From positions 2,995,478 to 3,059,477 of the forward strand of contig NW_027395284.1 in assembly GCF_027580225.2 (NCBI RefSeq): a stretch of 64,000 bases of DNA, read 5' to 3'. The first letter of the stretch is position 1; every line of letters begins with the position of its first letter. This document shows, piece by piece, positions 27,601 to 42,900 of the stretch. The DNA comes from Misgurnus anguillicaudatus. Taxonomy: Eukaryota; Chordata; Actinopteri; Cypriniformes; Cobitidae. The notes beneath the pieces are model-generated. The model was not told the DNA's origin. It did not search any database and saw only the letters and a program-made list of their open reading frames with translations. The position numbers and the translations under genes are program-made.

Positions 27601-30600
27601 CAGAAACTTACTTTCGTCTGTCTGCCGCAAACATACTAAAGTCGTTTCGATGACAACGGTCTGTCCGCCGACGTCAATTTTTGCGGAGGCATTCAGAAAT
27701 CATCTCTCTGCTTGCGGTTCGTCAATCACGCTTGTCGTTTTCTCGTTTACAGCGGTTGCCAAGCAACATGAGAACGCGCCAGCTGCAGCTTGATGATGCA
27801 AGTGTACCGCGGTTCGGATGCAAAAATAATATGTGAACACAGTCCATGGGGGGCATGGGGAGGGGGGAGCAATCGAACTCGGGTTCGGACCAGGCAATCG
27901 CACCAAATGTAAACCGCCCTAAGTTAGTGCACATGCGTTAGCTGCTTGCTAACGTGACTCTTTGACAGTATATTAGGGGTTTAAACAACGATATCAATAC
28001 TCATCATTCATCATTAATCCAAGCAATAAAAACGATGACAGAAACTAACATTTTACACTCATTTAAGCATTTATGTAAGCTTACCGGGTCATAGCAAAAC
28101 CGTAACTTATTTAATCAAGTATGTAAGTTAACCGGATCATAGCAAAAATGTAAACACTAAGTTAGTTCACATGCGTTAGCCGCTTGCTAACGTCACTCTC
28201 TGACAGTATATTAGGGGTTTAAACAACAATATCAATACACATCCTTCATCATTAATCCAAGCAATAAAAACGACAACAGAAACTAACATTTTACACTCAT
28301 TTAAGCATTTATGTAAGCTTACCGGGTCATAGCAAAACCGTAAGTGCAACATGCGTTAGCCCCTTGCTAACATAACTCTCTGACAATATATTAAGAGTTT
28401 AAACACCAACACCAACATCAACACACATCATTCATCATTAATCCAAGCAATAAAAACGACGACAGATACTAATATTTAGTGATTCAGTGTCGACTCCCTA
28501 CTTTAGAAGCCAATAACTTTATTAATCGTGCGCTTTTTGGTTCAACTACTTTGCACATTGTTTACATTGATGGAAAGCTACATGACACACTGCAATACAG
28601 GTCATTTTCGATTTTGGATCTGTGTGGCTCTTTAATCTCCTTCATAATTTTCTTGATCAAGCTAATATTACCATACTAATAATACTTGTCTTATATAACC
28701 ACTTTTGCAGGCCCTGTCAGGCGAGATGGGCCCGTTCCTATGTAGCGGTAGCCATCAAGCTCAGAGGGATTGCCAGCCCAGTGCCCTAAACTGCTTTGTG
28801 GAGGCCATGTCGCAGTGCGTGCCACCCATTCCCATCAGACCCTGCGTGTTGAAGTACTTGGGCAAGACGCATAATCTATGGTTGCGCTCCACCTTGATGC
28901 TGGAGCAGCAAGCGTTTGAAAAGGGCCTTAGCTTGCACATCAAACCCAAACAGAGCACCGAGTTCTACGAGCAGGAGAGCATCACACCTCCACAGCAGGT
29001 ATAGGAAGTTATGCTATCTGAAGGTTCCTCTGTGTCACTTGTCCACTGAATTTCTATCAGTTTTGTTTTGACCTGTCAGTAAGGGCAGTTTAAAATATCC
29101 CAGCATTCATGCTGCTTATGCTAAGCAGTCATCTCATTGGGTCGCCTCTTGAATATGGATGTGTTTGTCCCCTATATTCTTTGAGGATGCTATTTCATAT
29201 TCCCCCAGGAGATCCTCGACTCGCTAGCGGAGCTCTACTCCCTGCTGCAGGAAGAGGACATGTGGGCAGGGCTGTGGCAGAAGAGATGCAAGTTTCCCGA
29301 GACGAGCACCGCCATCGCGTACGAACAGCATGGCTTTTTTGAACAGGTGAGATACTGAAACAATTGCTTCCCTTGAGTACCTCTCATATCTTTGCATATA
29401 AATGTGTTGCCAACAATGATGTTTTTTTTCCAGGCTCAAGAAACCTATGAGAAGGCGATGGAGAAAGCTCGCAAGGAGCACAATGCTTCACCTGCCATCT
29501 TTCCAGAGTACCAGTTATGGGAAGATCACTGGATCCGGTAAGTTGTTGTTTTTTTCATGAAAAGTTTCTGTAAAGCTTCTGATTCAACACTTCAGGCCGC
29601 CACTCATTAAGCCAGTCTGATTTATTGCTCTCCAACTATAAGTTTGACAGGCTTTGGTTTGGTGCCTAGTTAGGTTGAGTTCCACTTGGAAGCTATTTTT
29701 CTGTTTTCACTGAAAGCAAAAGAAAACACCTTAACATCAGGTTCAGTCTTTTATGTATTACAAAATCTTTTTGTTAACATGATTTGTGTTGTAAATAGTT
29801 AGGACATGGTATTTTCCCAACTTTCCTGACTTGTATGACCAAGTCCACATTCCATGAAATTTGTGAACATTCAATTTGTGCACAATCGGTTTCTTTTGTT
29901 TTTGTTTTGCTTTAACTTCTGAATGTTGTTATTTTCTAGTTGTTCCAAAGAGCTGAACCAATGGGAGCCTCTGACTGAATATGGACAATCTAAAGGTCAC
30001 AACAACCCATACCTTGTGCTGGAGTGTGCCTGGAGAGTGTCCAACTGGGCGGCAATGAAAGAGGCTCTGGTGCAGGTAAACCCATTTAGCAAATTTTTAA
30101 ACACTAAACGTACATTCACATTAAAAACGATTTTGTAGCTGTGTCTCGCTCGTCTCTTTTAACGAGGTTGTTAGGGGGCGTTTCAAAATCTGGTTGTCAA
30201 ATGAGTAACGTCCACTCCAGTAACTGACAAGAGATGGATGGCGTGAACTTCACTGCTTCACTTTCATTGGCAGTGATTCCAGAAAGTCGCCCATCATCAG
30301 CAAAAAGTTAAACTTTTCTCCACTTTGTCACGCTACTGGACACGCCACATCTGGTCGCCAACGGTCACAGAGCTTCCATTTAAATGAATGCGATTGCGTC
30401 GCTCTGCTAGTCTGAATGCAGCTTAAGAGAGATGTTTACTTAATACTTAAGAATGTTAAAACATGGACGCCTAAAAATGTTCCTTTCAGAAAAGTTTGAA
30501 CACCATATAATGCTGCGTCATACTTTTCCTTTACATAAGATTATAAAATTATACCAAAAGCTCACATAACTCGCGCTGTTTTTGCAAATCTCATGTTAAT

Positions 30601-33600
30601 CTTGAGTACCTATAGAGTCTTTAGTTTTATCAGATTTATAAAAGACAGATCAGCTCTATCGATAGTTTCTGAAAAAACACAAGCGAGTCACAAGTGAACA
30701 ACACACAAACATTGTCCCTGGATAACTGATTCACTACATGTTCGTGTCGCCCTCATGCACCGATTGCAACAAAACACAGACATTTGATGCAGTTTTACTT
30801 ATCGTCAGTAATTAATGACTCGGATGAGACCACTCCATTTCAACGAAATCCAGTGTTAAACACTTACGCACTACTCCGCTGCTACCCCAGATAAACTATA
30901 TCCATTGTTTCCATAATGTTGGGTTATTTGGGAAGTCAGAATTACAGTATAGATCCTAGCCATATCTGCCTAGAAAATCACAACTTTTGATTTTCTGTCT
31001 GTCTAAGTACACGATGTAACTACAGAAGAGTCAAGTTTTAAATATGAAAAATATTGAAACTCTTAGTTATTTTTTAGCGCGATGCTAATGGTCTAGATCT
31101 AGATTCAATGGAACATGCTAAGTTATGCTTAAAGTGGTACTGCCAGACCCGGAGATCAGCTGAATGAATTCCAAAACAGTAAAAATCAAATTTTTAAATC
31201 TAGGGGAGCTGGAAATGAGCATATTTAAAAAAAAAATTGGAGTGTCCCTTTAATACCCGCGTACACACGGTTTATGTCCAGTTAAATAACCCAGAAGCGA
31301 TACCTCACTATTACTCTATTTAAAGTTTCATCCTATTGTGAAAGCACTTCACTTTTATAATGCAAAAAGTCACACGCTTACTGTGCTGGCAGAATTGTTT
31401 ATGACTCAGGATTGTAGCCTTGCCATCGGTGGTTAATTTATGGGCTTCACTTCTAAGACAAAGTAGAAAAAGTGTGTGATAGGGCCGGACACATTATAAA
31501 TACTCCTGGCTCTTGTTCAAGGAGACTTGGAACGAATTCATTCAGGTTTCTGTCCTGAGGTGACACCTAATTAAATTGTCCAGCCCTGCAGCCCTTCCCT
31601 CTACCCACCCCGCCGTCCCCCTCCTTTAGCTTTGCATCTAATATTTACGGATACGTGCTTGAATAATTGCTCAAACATCTGCTAGGAAGTGATTTGTTTT
31701 CCTGTTCCAGGGCAGGCTACTTGGCAGCACCGGTTGTTCTCTCGAAGTTTAAATGTCCTCTCTTTCAATTAAGGGTGGGTGGATAAGGCCAGACCGTACG
31801 CGTTATCCATCAAATTTCAGTTGTGATAAGTGCTCACTGACCACTGAACGTAAAGCCCTCCGTGTTGTCATACCCCACAGTGACATCAAACTGTCCCAAT
31901 GGGAGGAATGGGTCAGTGAAAAAAACGGTTTGGCAAGATAAGAAATGCAAAAATCTTAAAAAAAAAAAACTTGTCATTAAAGCATGCAAGCAGGTATATT
32001 TCAATGCACATAACATATTTATGTTGATTTTATTACATTTGCACCATTTGTATGAAAGTTAAGACTGAATGGACCTGAAAATGTCAAATGGTGTAACTGC
32101 CAATTGCGCCATAGACATCCACCTTGATGGCATGAAAGCATAATCATAAAAAAAAAATAATTTTAATATATCACACGAAAATACATTTTATTAGTTATTA
32201 TTAAATGTAAATTTTAATGCGTTTTTGTAATTTTTGTCCTGACATATGCTGAAAACAGCTCTGTTTTCTAAATAATCTTTGACAAATTATGTAAAAATGT
32301 ATGTAAAAAAATCATATTACACTAAACTAGATGATTATATTTTATTCCACATGTTTATGAATATATTTATATTTTCATTTAAAATAATACTAGTTACACC
32401 AATTGACACAGACCGGTTACACCACATTGACATTTTTGCAATTTTCCCCCAAATATTCTTTCAAAATAAAATAAAAACAGAAATTTTAGACTTGGTCCTC
32501 AATAAAGAGAATGTATGCAAGTAATCTACAAATTTAATTTAAAATTTTAACCCTTTTACATATCAGTGTTGTTTTTGGCAGCCCTTTTAGTTTTCGTTTT
32601 AGTCTTAGTCTTTTGGACGAAAATGCTTTTAGTTTTAGTCACATTTTAGTCACTTGTAAAATTTATAGTTTTAGTCAAGTTTTAGTCGACGAAAACGCAA
32701 AATGGTTTTAGTCAAGTTTTAGTCGACGAAAACGCAAAAAGGTTTTACTCAAGTTTAAGTCAATTTTAGTTAAAAAAAGTATTTTTTAACCAATGAATTT
32801 AGGTTAAAAAGTGTGGTGTATTTAATACAATTAAAATGTGCATTAAGGTTGTCCCTGAGGGCTGCCGTTGTTTTAGTCGGTGTGCCTTCTGCGCATGTCA
32901 TAACAAAAAGTTATGAAGAAAAAAGTTTAGCCTAATATTCCCTCGTGTTGAGTTTGTGTGTTACGCTGAGACCTCGCTTATAAAGTTGAGAAACGCGTGC
33001 CTTGCCTTATTTAAATACACCACAAAAAGTATTGTAAATGGGCTTAGGTTTGACAAGCAGATACATGTAAAACCTTAAGCTTACCATGAAATGGTTCATT
33101 GCATTATGAACGTGAGACTTATAATCATTTTCGTTCCGTCTCGTTTCGTCAACGAAAACTCGAAAGCGTCTCGTCATGTTTTCGTCACCTTAGAGACATT
33201 TTAAGCTAGTCATCGTCGCGTTAGCGTCATAAAAAATATGTGCGTCAACAAAATCATTTCGTTATCGTCATCGTTGACGAAAACAACACTGTTACATATA
33301 ATGAACCATACGGACACAAAATAATTAACGTCACGTCAGTGACCCGACTACTTCCTGGAATACTTGATTCTGATTGATTGATTGTTACATTTTATAGTCA
33401 CCAATAATTTGTATAGAGAACTCTAAACAAAATATTTGCTTTCCATCACTATGCTACTGCTGTGTCTCTTGCAGAACTCAATGGTCTTTTTGTGATGTAA
33501 TTAACTAATTTTCAATATTTCATATCTCTTTATTTATTTGGTGAGTAGCTGTGTAATAAGCAGATAATGTACAGTCAGCTGGTTATCATCACAATATAAT

Positions 33601-36100
33601 TCCCCTTAGGATGATACAGGATGGTCCTTTTGTGTTAATCACCGTCTGAGTGTACAAAGTCCCTCCATCCTCCCACTTCCTCATGATCTCCATCGTGTTT
33701 GCACCATCCATGACATCCACTATGAAAGTGCTCTGGTTCATTATGTGGTTTTGTGCATCAGGTGGAGCTGAGCTGTCCCAAGGAGATGGCCTGGAAGGTG
33801 AACATGCATCGCGGCTACCTAGCCATCTGTCACCCCGAGGAACAGCAGCTCAACTTCATCGAGCGCTTGGTGGAGATGGCCAGCAGTCTGGCCATCAGAG
33901 AGTGGAGGAGACTACCACACATCGTTTCTCACGTACACACTCCACTGCTGCAGGTGAGGTTGACCTGAAGCACCCTTGAACCAGAAGCTTTCCAGCCACA
34001 TTTTAATGCCTTTTCTCCCATTTAGATTAAGCACCACCATTAACTTAATCTAAATTGATTGTCAGTTTTAAATAATGACTTCTCAAAAGCACAACAAGTG
34101 GTCAGATATAACCAGCGATAAGCAAAATGCGTAAACTTTGTATAATTGCCTTTTATATTCCCATTATGCAGAATATGTCTTTTGTCATTTCTTCTTTTGT
34201 GTGACGAGATCTCGCGAGATTAAATGTGTCTCGCGAGATTAATTATGTCATAAGATTTCTCGTGGAGATGTAATGCTGGCTGTTTCTCAAATAAAAAGAC
34301 TGCATCCTTCGGAGATCGTATTTGTAGACTACATTTTCATAAAGACATTATTAGAGAATATTAACAATTATTTAGTTAATCGCAAATCGTTGTAATATGC
34401 CCATGACTTGCGAATGTAATGCTCAGTTAATTATCTGAAATAAACCTTGATGACGTATGCAGCCTGCATATGTGATCTCCGGAGGATGCAGCTTTCTGTT
34501 TGACCCTTTTACAGTGCATGCATTATATTCTGTCTTTTACTGCGTGTGCTTTTTTGTTTGGGTTTCCAATATTGTTCGTTTGGGAACTCGTGTGAAGTCT
34601 GTCGATCAGTGTCAGATGTGAAGTCTCAGCAGATTAAACCCTCACTCAGAGTTTACATGATTTAATGTCTGCATGTTCTTGCTCAAAATGACAGTGACTG
34701 TATCGTTCCATTGTAAATAAATTGACATTAAATATTTAAATGGATTTAAACATTGTTTGGCTAAAAATAAGCGTTTCTCCATCTAAAGTGAAAGTGAAGA
34801 TAGCATCCCCGAAACGAGTCCACTGTCGCCCCCTGCAGGCATTTGTTATAATACATACGTAATGCTTTTTATTTATAGACCACAATGTAATGTGTTTGTT
34901 AATGTTGTTTAATGTAACTTGGTTTTGATACTTTATTTGAACCAATTATTATTGCATCTTCGTTATTATGTAATTTTAAATGCTATTGCTCACTTGGGTC
35001 TATTTTTATTACCCCAAAATAACAAATTACTTCATTATCAGTTAGCAAAATAATTGTTAGGGCCAGTCCTTGATTAGTTAAAACATTTAAAAATAACATG
35101 ATTTAAGTTTCTTATTCATTTATTTTATCATTGAGGATTTCTTAAAAAGTCTAAAAATATCGTCTTGTCTCGTTCTCGTGAACCCAATCTCGTGTCTCGT
35201 CTTGTCTCGTGGATTGAGTGTCTCGTCACACCCCTAATGATTATTGATGCTTGTTAATATTTAAAAAACAGAAGAGTACTTGCTTTTATTTGGTGCGAGT
35301 AGTGATTCAGCTTTGGTTTGCTGTAAGTGAAATGCAGTTTTGACGTTGTAAGAACACACAGCGAATATCTTGTAAATGGTTGTCCCAATGTGGGAAAAAT
35401 CAGGTTTTTATTGTTGTTTATATGTCTACTTAGTGCACAAGCCATGAGCAAATTCATCATTCAACCATTGCTGAGTGTTTTCTAAAGAAATTGGGGAGTA
35501 AACCCACAAACAAAGAAGAAGCAGCTTGTTGTGTATGATTTGATAAGACCAGCAGTGATGGAGGTAAATAGACAGCGACTTTTGTTGCAGTTTAAGTTAA
35601 ATCATTCCTCAACTTGACCTTACCGTTGCAAGGAGCAATTTATTATGAAAAAATGTGACGATTTTTTTTACCTGATGGGAGGGTTTCTAGTGGACCAATC
35701 ACAGCACTTGCGGTCCGTGTAGAATGTACGCGGTGTTAAAATTTTGGCAAGGTGCACGTCAGGCTACGCACAACCTATACACAGCTATAAATTACACTTA
35801 AGTTTGAAAATAGCCTGCATGTTAAACAGTTTGAGATTAAATGTTTAATACTTTCGGTTTAGGGTTTAGAAAAAAAACAATGTTGGAGGAAGATCAATAC
35901 AGTAAAGCCTCACAGGCACTGTAACAAATCAGACATAAATGGCCACTCTTTGGTGGCTTTTTTTAGTCAGACCCTTAGAACTTCAGTTGATGTCCCAAAG
36001 CAATTGACTTCACTGATAACTGAATTTACTGATAACTGAATCTGTTTACACCTGCACTCTTGAATGCAAACATACCAGAAAACCAAGTCCAAGCAATTCA

Positions 36101-36164
<64 letters not shown>

Positions 36165-39100
36165 CCAGTTTTAAATGGCTTGTAATTACTTTTCTTCATC
36201 AGATAGTGTTTGATTAAATACCTGCAAGAAAATTAAATTTACATGATGAATGGGCACTTCGAATGAAGGTTATAATGTGCCATCAGCTGATATTAACAGA
36301 TAATTGTGAAAAATATTGTATTGCCTAATTTATTTTGTTTTGGGGGATTTGATTTGGCAAGTCCATAGACTGATTTGAGACATTTATCTTGTAAACCAGA
36401 TATCAATGTTGAATGGATTGTTTTTTGATGCGTGCATGTGTCTTTGGATGCTGCCCTAATTCATTATCCTGGCTGATGCCGGCTACTCGTTGAATGCATA
36501 GTAAACAGCTAGAATATAGCTTCACTCTCGTACTCATAGAGGATATCGCAGGCCTGTGTAGCCTTTAAAAAGTGCACCTTTACCAGAAGGTGTGTATTTG
36601 GAGACTCATATGTTAGGATCAAGCATCAATGGTTTGTAAGGAATGTCGAGCGATTTTCAGGGTCGTCAAAGTCCGTATTCTGTACTGGTGTCGCCTAATA
36701 GTCGCCTGAGAGCGCAATTACACATTAAGGGAATAGACGCTTCTCTCCTGCACTCCTTCTCCAAGTAAATGGCTTTTAAGACTCTTTGATCCATCCGTTC
36801 GCCCAGCCACCTCAAGACTTTGTTACTACGCATTTCTTTCTCAATAGGAATCTTAAGCCTGTAATACAGTCACAGTAATGGATTTCGGAGTGCTGTGCGC
36901 GTGTGATATTTGGCTCCTTGGATGTCTGTGGCTCTCCGAATTGAGTTCTGATGTTTCTTTTGAAAAGAGGGCTTGTGCAGGTTTCATCCTTCCATTAAAT
37001 GTTTAGTGGTAGGTGCATTGAGATTCTTATCTGTTTATTCCTGGCATATTCTCACCTCAGGCCGCCCAGCAGATCATTGAGCTACAGGAAGCTGCGCAGA
37101 TTAATGCAGGACTTCAGCCCGCCAACCTGGGCCGCAATACCAGCCTCCACGACATGAAGACCGTGGTGAAAACCTGGAGAAACAGACTACCGATTGTCTC
37201 CGATGATCTCTCCCATTGGAGCAGCATTTTCATGTGGCGTCAGCACCACTATCAGGGTACGCTTGGGGCATGTGCAAAAATATGCACATATAATGATCAC
37301 TAATGACTGGAACTTATATTTTACTGTAGATGTACAGTACTGATGTACATTTGCACTGTTCTTACGGTATTACTTTATTGTACAGTTATTGTGTCTAAAA
37401 GTAATCCATTTTGATTCCATCATTTTTGTTGCAGCCATTGTGACCGCATACGAGACCAACACGCAACACGACCCAAACACTAATAATGCCATGCTTGGCG
37501 TGCACGCCTCCGCATCAGCCATAATTCAGTACGGAAAGATCGGCCGGAAGCAAGGGCTGGTCAATGTGGCCTTGGACATACTGAGTCGCATCCACACCAT
37601 CCCCACTGTGCCTATTGTAGACTGCTTCCAGAAGATCCGCCAGCAGGTTAAATGCTACCTGCAGTTGGCTGGAGTCATGGGCAAGAATGAATGCATGCAG
37701 GTGAGTGAACTATCAATCTTGCCAATATGATTACATTTATGCATTTGGCTAAGGCTTTAATTCAAAGCGACTTGGGGGCATTTACACAACACTGCTTTAA
37801 AAAAATTAGATTTTTTTGCATTTTGATCATTCATTTACACAACACCGGGATGTTGAGAGCATGACAACGCAAAGTTTTTAAAAAAAATGATACCATTATC
37901 GTAGCATTATTTTGTAAACTACAGGGGTCCCACGGGTCCTTGAAATCCTTGGGAAAAATTTCAAGGCCTTCGGAAGTTTTTGAAAATATACAAACATAGA
38001 TATAGGTCATTGAAAGTGCTTGAATCTATTTTATTTGTTTTCTGGGAAAAAATTATTATTCCCTGTGTGTAGTGTAGGATGATATCATAAAATTTCTAGC
38101 CTTTTAAGCACATGTGCTAAACGGTTCGCTTTAAATGCTTATATCTTCTATATCCGAATGTTGATTCATACCAAAATGCTTTTTTGCATAGTTGTGTTTG
38201 ACACATAAAAACGTCTCGGGTTACGTGTGTAACTGTTGTTCCCTGAGAAGGGAACGAGACGCTGCATCTTCCTTGCCATACTTCCTGCGTCACTGTTACG
38301 CCATCTTTGGCAATTTCAGATAGCGATATACTTCCTGGCTTCCATGTCACCCTTTCTTTGCCGTTAAGCCTCACCATTGGTTGAATTTGATATACAGATT
38401 CAGATGCACTTACCACTGGAGGCGTCCCCAAAGTGTCACCGATGTGACGCAGCGTGAGTTCCCTCAAAAGGAAACTGTAACAATGTATCTTCAAATGGGT
38501 AACACGATGAAACCTTGCTCTCACTTAAAGGCGGAGTCCATGATGTTTAAAAACCAATGTTGATATTTGAAATCACCTAAACAAACACGCCCCTACCCCA
38601 ATAGAATCTGGACCTTCTGTTGATAGACCCGCCCCACACATACGCAACCCGGCATTTGATTTGATTGGCTATAAGTGTGTTTTGGTAGTCGGCCCGTCTC
38701 CCTTTCCAACGCGTTTTTCAAACATCGTGGACTCCGCCTTTAATGTGTCCCCACATTTAGTCCTTGAACTGTATTGGAAAGTCCTTGAAAAGTCATTGAA
38801 TTTGAAGTTAACTAAGGTATGGGAACCCTGAAACCTCAAAAACACATTTGTAAAACCTTGATGTCATGACCATGCATATATTATGTGTTCAGAGATTGTG
38901 TGATTATTGCTACTGGTAAGTTTACTGAACTACTGGTAAACTAGGATTGCTTTAACAACATTGTTGTTTGTACCCAAAAATCTTTTTAAAACGTGAAAAA
39001 AAAACTTTTTTAGTTTGTAGTACATTGTTGTGTAAATGTACTCTTAAGGCCGAAGTAAAGTCAATTTTTACGCATACACATTGATCCATATACAGGGTGC

Positions 39101-39873
39101 GTGGCACAATTTTCGTCATCAGAAGAGTGCGCACGTATTGTGCACGCATCACCAGATTTTTTAAAAGTTTATGCGCATCTGCAACCTATGTTTACAATGC
39201 ACGCAAAGGAGTATGTAGTATGCAGGCCAAGAGTGGTATTGCAATTTGTCACAATGCACGTGTCAAACTTCTGCGCACATGCACGAGTCATATAAATATG
39301 CTTTGCAGTCGACTGTGTTTGTACGCTCGGTTTTTTAAAAAAAAACTAGACTCCGGGATTTACAGTGCTTTCAAGCTAAATATGTTTTAACAGTATGTTA
39401 AAAAAATGGGTATCGAACCCAAAACCTTTACGCTTGCGCAGTGCTATACTTACTAACTGAGCAATAGGAATGCTGGATATATGGTCCTGAATTTTTCAAG
39501 TATATCTGTTAATAGAACAATATTTAATATAAAGCTTTATACAATAAATATTATTGATTTGTTCATTAATTTAAATTATTTATTGAAGACAGACAACTAG
39601 AAAATGGAGTAGTTTTTGTGCAGCAATATGAATCTGTATTTATATGTGGTGTATTGTGTCGACCCACCTGCTCATTTTACTGTTAGCTGAAGTCTCTTAA
39701 TCGAAGTAACGCGGCTCTCATTAGGCTGAGAGTGACTGTGGTGCTGTCAGAGTAAGAAATGCGTTCCAAACAGTGTAAGGAATGGAGTGTTAGCTGCAGC
39801 ATTCGCTTAAGCCTGATTAATGGAGCTGCCTCAGCTGAGTTCAAGTCATTAAACTACCATTGGATTTAATAGG

Positions 39874-39936
<63 letters not shown>

Positions 39937-42900
39937 CTCCTTTATCATTGTTCTGGCACACTCTTAAGCCACTAAGGCTCACCTGGCAGTCATAGATTGA
40001 GTTACAGAGATGTCTATAACTGATATACTCTGTTGACAGTGATGTTGACTTTTTATGTTTAGGAATTCTAGGTTGGAAAAATACACGCTGGGCCAGTCCA
40101 ACATATTTGATTATTCCGGGTGTCCACAGATCCTAAAAACACATTTAAAATGACAGTATACAAATAAATTACGACGATGTGATGGATATTAATTAAAGGG
40201 GCCATGGCACAAGTCTTTTTTAAGATGTCAAATAAATCTTTGGTGTCCCCAGAGCACATATGTGAAGTTTTAGCTCAAAATACCATATAAATAATTTATT
40301 ATAGCATGTTAAAATTGGCACTTTGTAGGTGTGTGCAAAAATGTGCCGTTTTGGGTGTGTCCTTTAAAATGCAAATGAGCGGATGAAGTGCAAACACTGA
40401 TCACAATGATGGTGGTTTGTTGCAATAGAAAATCAATTGTGCTGTCAATTATTTTCTCTCTCTTTTTCTCTCTGCACAAAATGGCAGTGCTGTGGTTGGA
40501 TAGTGCAGATTAAGGGGCGGTATTATTATAATAAGAGCTTCTTATGACATCATAAGGAGAGCAACATTTCAACAACCTATTTTTTTCATTTGCTTGTAGA
40601 GAATGGTTTACCAAAACTAAGTTACTGGGTTGATCTTTTTCACATTTTCTAGGTTGAAAGAAGCACTGGGGACCCCATCATAAACATGGAAAAAGTCAGA
40701 TTTTCATGCCATGGCCCCTTTAAGAGAAGATGCTTCTGTTAAAGGAATAGTTAACCCAAATAGAAAAATTCTCTGATGCCATCATTATCATCTTATACAG
40801 CGTTTAACATGGCAAAGGGCCAAAAAAACGCATACATCCATTATTAAAGTAATTCAAATGACTCCAGTGGGTTAATATTTGATACATATATATTACATAC
40901 AATACATTTGTGAGACAAAGCAGTTAAATATTTTGAGCTTATGTTAAATCTCATTGGTTCTTGTATGCTTTGTGACAAAATATGCATGGCAACTAGTCTT
41001 TTTTATTTTATTGGATGTTCACTAAACATTACATTAAAGAAAACATACAACATTACATAACATATATAACAGGGGGAGACGCATAACAGACCTTACTACA
41101 TTAACATACATAGCTTACACAGAGAAAAATAAATAAATATATAAAAATAATAATAATTAAAAAAAAGACAACTAGTCACAAGACAGGAAATCTGATCAAA
41201 TTTGACATTTTGACATGCTGCCGTATTTGAACTTACTGTGCTGATTTAAAAGGTTTCATCGATATGTAACATAATGATGACTATATACTGTAACTTCAAA
41301 ATAGCCCAAGTATATTATACGCGTTGGTTGCACATGTGCTTACAGGCGAACATAGTATGTAACCGAGAAGATGCATTGCATTTTGTTGCAATGTCCATGC
41401 GTTGAACGTCTGTGTACATGTACCAGTCAAAAAAACTATACTTCGCAACGCTGTGTGTTCGACCATGCGCGTATGTTCGCGTAAAAATACAGACTATATT
41501 TTGCCCTTTACATGACAGTATTTTTTTATATACTTGTAGATAAATAGTACCATTTACTAATGTTTTGAGATACTGTTAAATATACTGAATCTTAGTTATT
41601 TGCATTAGAAAATACCTATAGTCTACCTTGCAGCAATTGTTTTTTGTTAAATCATGACTTACATGCAATATAGCATTCTACTGAGCCCAAAAATAAAAAC
41701 AGATGCCCTGTTTTTTGTTAGATGTGAAATTATTCTAGAGTATGAAAAATTCATATCCGTAAAATATATGAGCATTTTAAATGCAATCATTGTTGTATTG
41801 TCAGGGTCTGGAGGTGATCGAGTCCACTAACCTAAAGTACTTCACCAAGGAGATGACTGCAGAGTTCTACGCACTCAAGGGAATGTTCCTGGCCCAGATC
41901 AACAAGTAAGACAGTTGATCCCTGGCTTTATTCATCTTCTCCCTGTCACTTTTTTGAGACTTCTCAATTGACACCATGCGTGTTGTTGTCTGTCGTGTGA
42001 GAGTCTGGCTTGCACTGACAATAAGCAATGAGAGCAACAGATAGATCATAAGAGCTCACTTTTCAAACTCATTACGCGTGGGATAGATAAACATCTGCAT
42101 GTTTGTGTCACTAATCATCATGGTTAAACCTTAGACCAATAATGGGGTCAGAAGAGTCGTTTGCAGTCAATATGAAAGTATGATGAGTAATTAACCTTTT
42201 ATGGCAGAGGATAATGGAGCCAAACTCACAATGAGTGATTATCTCTTACTGCACTTCTATTGACCGCCATTGAGTTGATACTGATGAGAAGCCGTCATTA
42301 AATTGGTTCATGTCTCAGAATACAGTAGATTCATAGTGCATACAGGTCAGGGGTTTTAAATGGCAGACATTAAACAAACAGATAGAGATCAATGATGGAT
42401 ACGGATTTCCGAAAGTTTGAAAGAATGAGGGTGCCTAGTTAGATATGCTTACACAAAGTATATTTGAAGAGCTCAAATGCAAAAAAGCTACCAAAAATGA
42501 GATCATGATGTTGATCGAATGCTCTTAGTGCTTTTTATACGTTCATCAAATACCTTCACTTAATCTACTTAATCCTGGTTTCAGTTCATTCAGAAATACT
42601 GATTTGTTGGCAGAATCCATTAAATGCCACTTTTCAGCAAAGTCCTCTAAGTGCACGGATTAATTGGATGAATGACGGAACGTTACCTCAAGGTGCAAGA
42701 GTTTTTTTTAACCCGGTAAAAGGAGGTTTACCAAATATATCAGGATATTGAATTAATTTTTTGCCTTTTATTTTCATTCAGAAAGGACAGTGAAGAGTGA
42801 CACTGGTTATTTTATTGGACATTTAAACTTTGCCATGTCAAAATATCTAAGAATTTAAAGAATATGCTGACCTTTAAAAATCTCTATCTGTGATATGATA

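Noticed and set aside
37257..37434. Micro-exon for the mammalian GKPTWSGMHSSS segment
   Set aside because: I read the 178-bp intron in all plus-strand frames and saw no matching segment with splice sites.
39399..39475. Functional tRNA gene on the minus strand
   Set aside because: A- and B-box-like segments are present but the acceptor stem does not pair and the context is repetitive; a SINE head is more likely.
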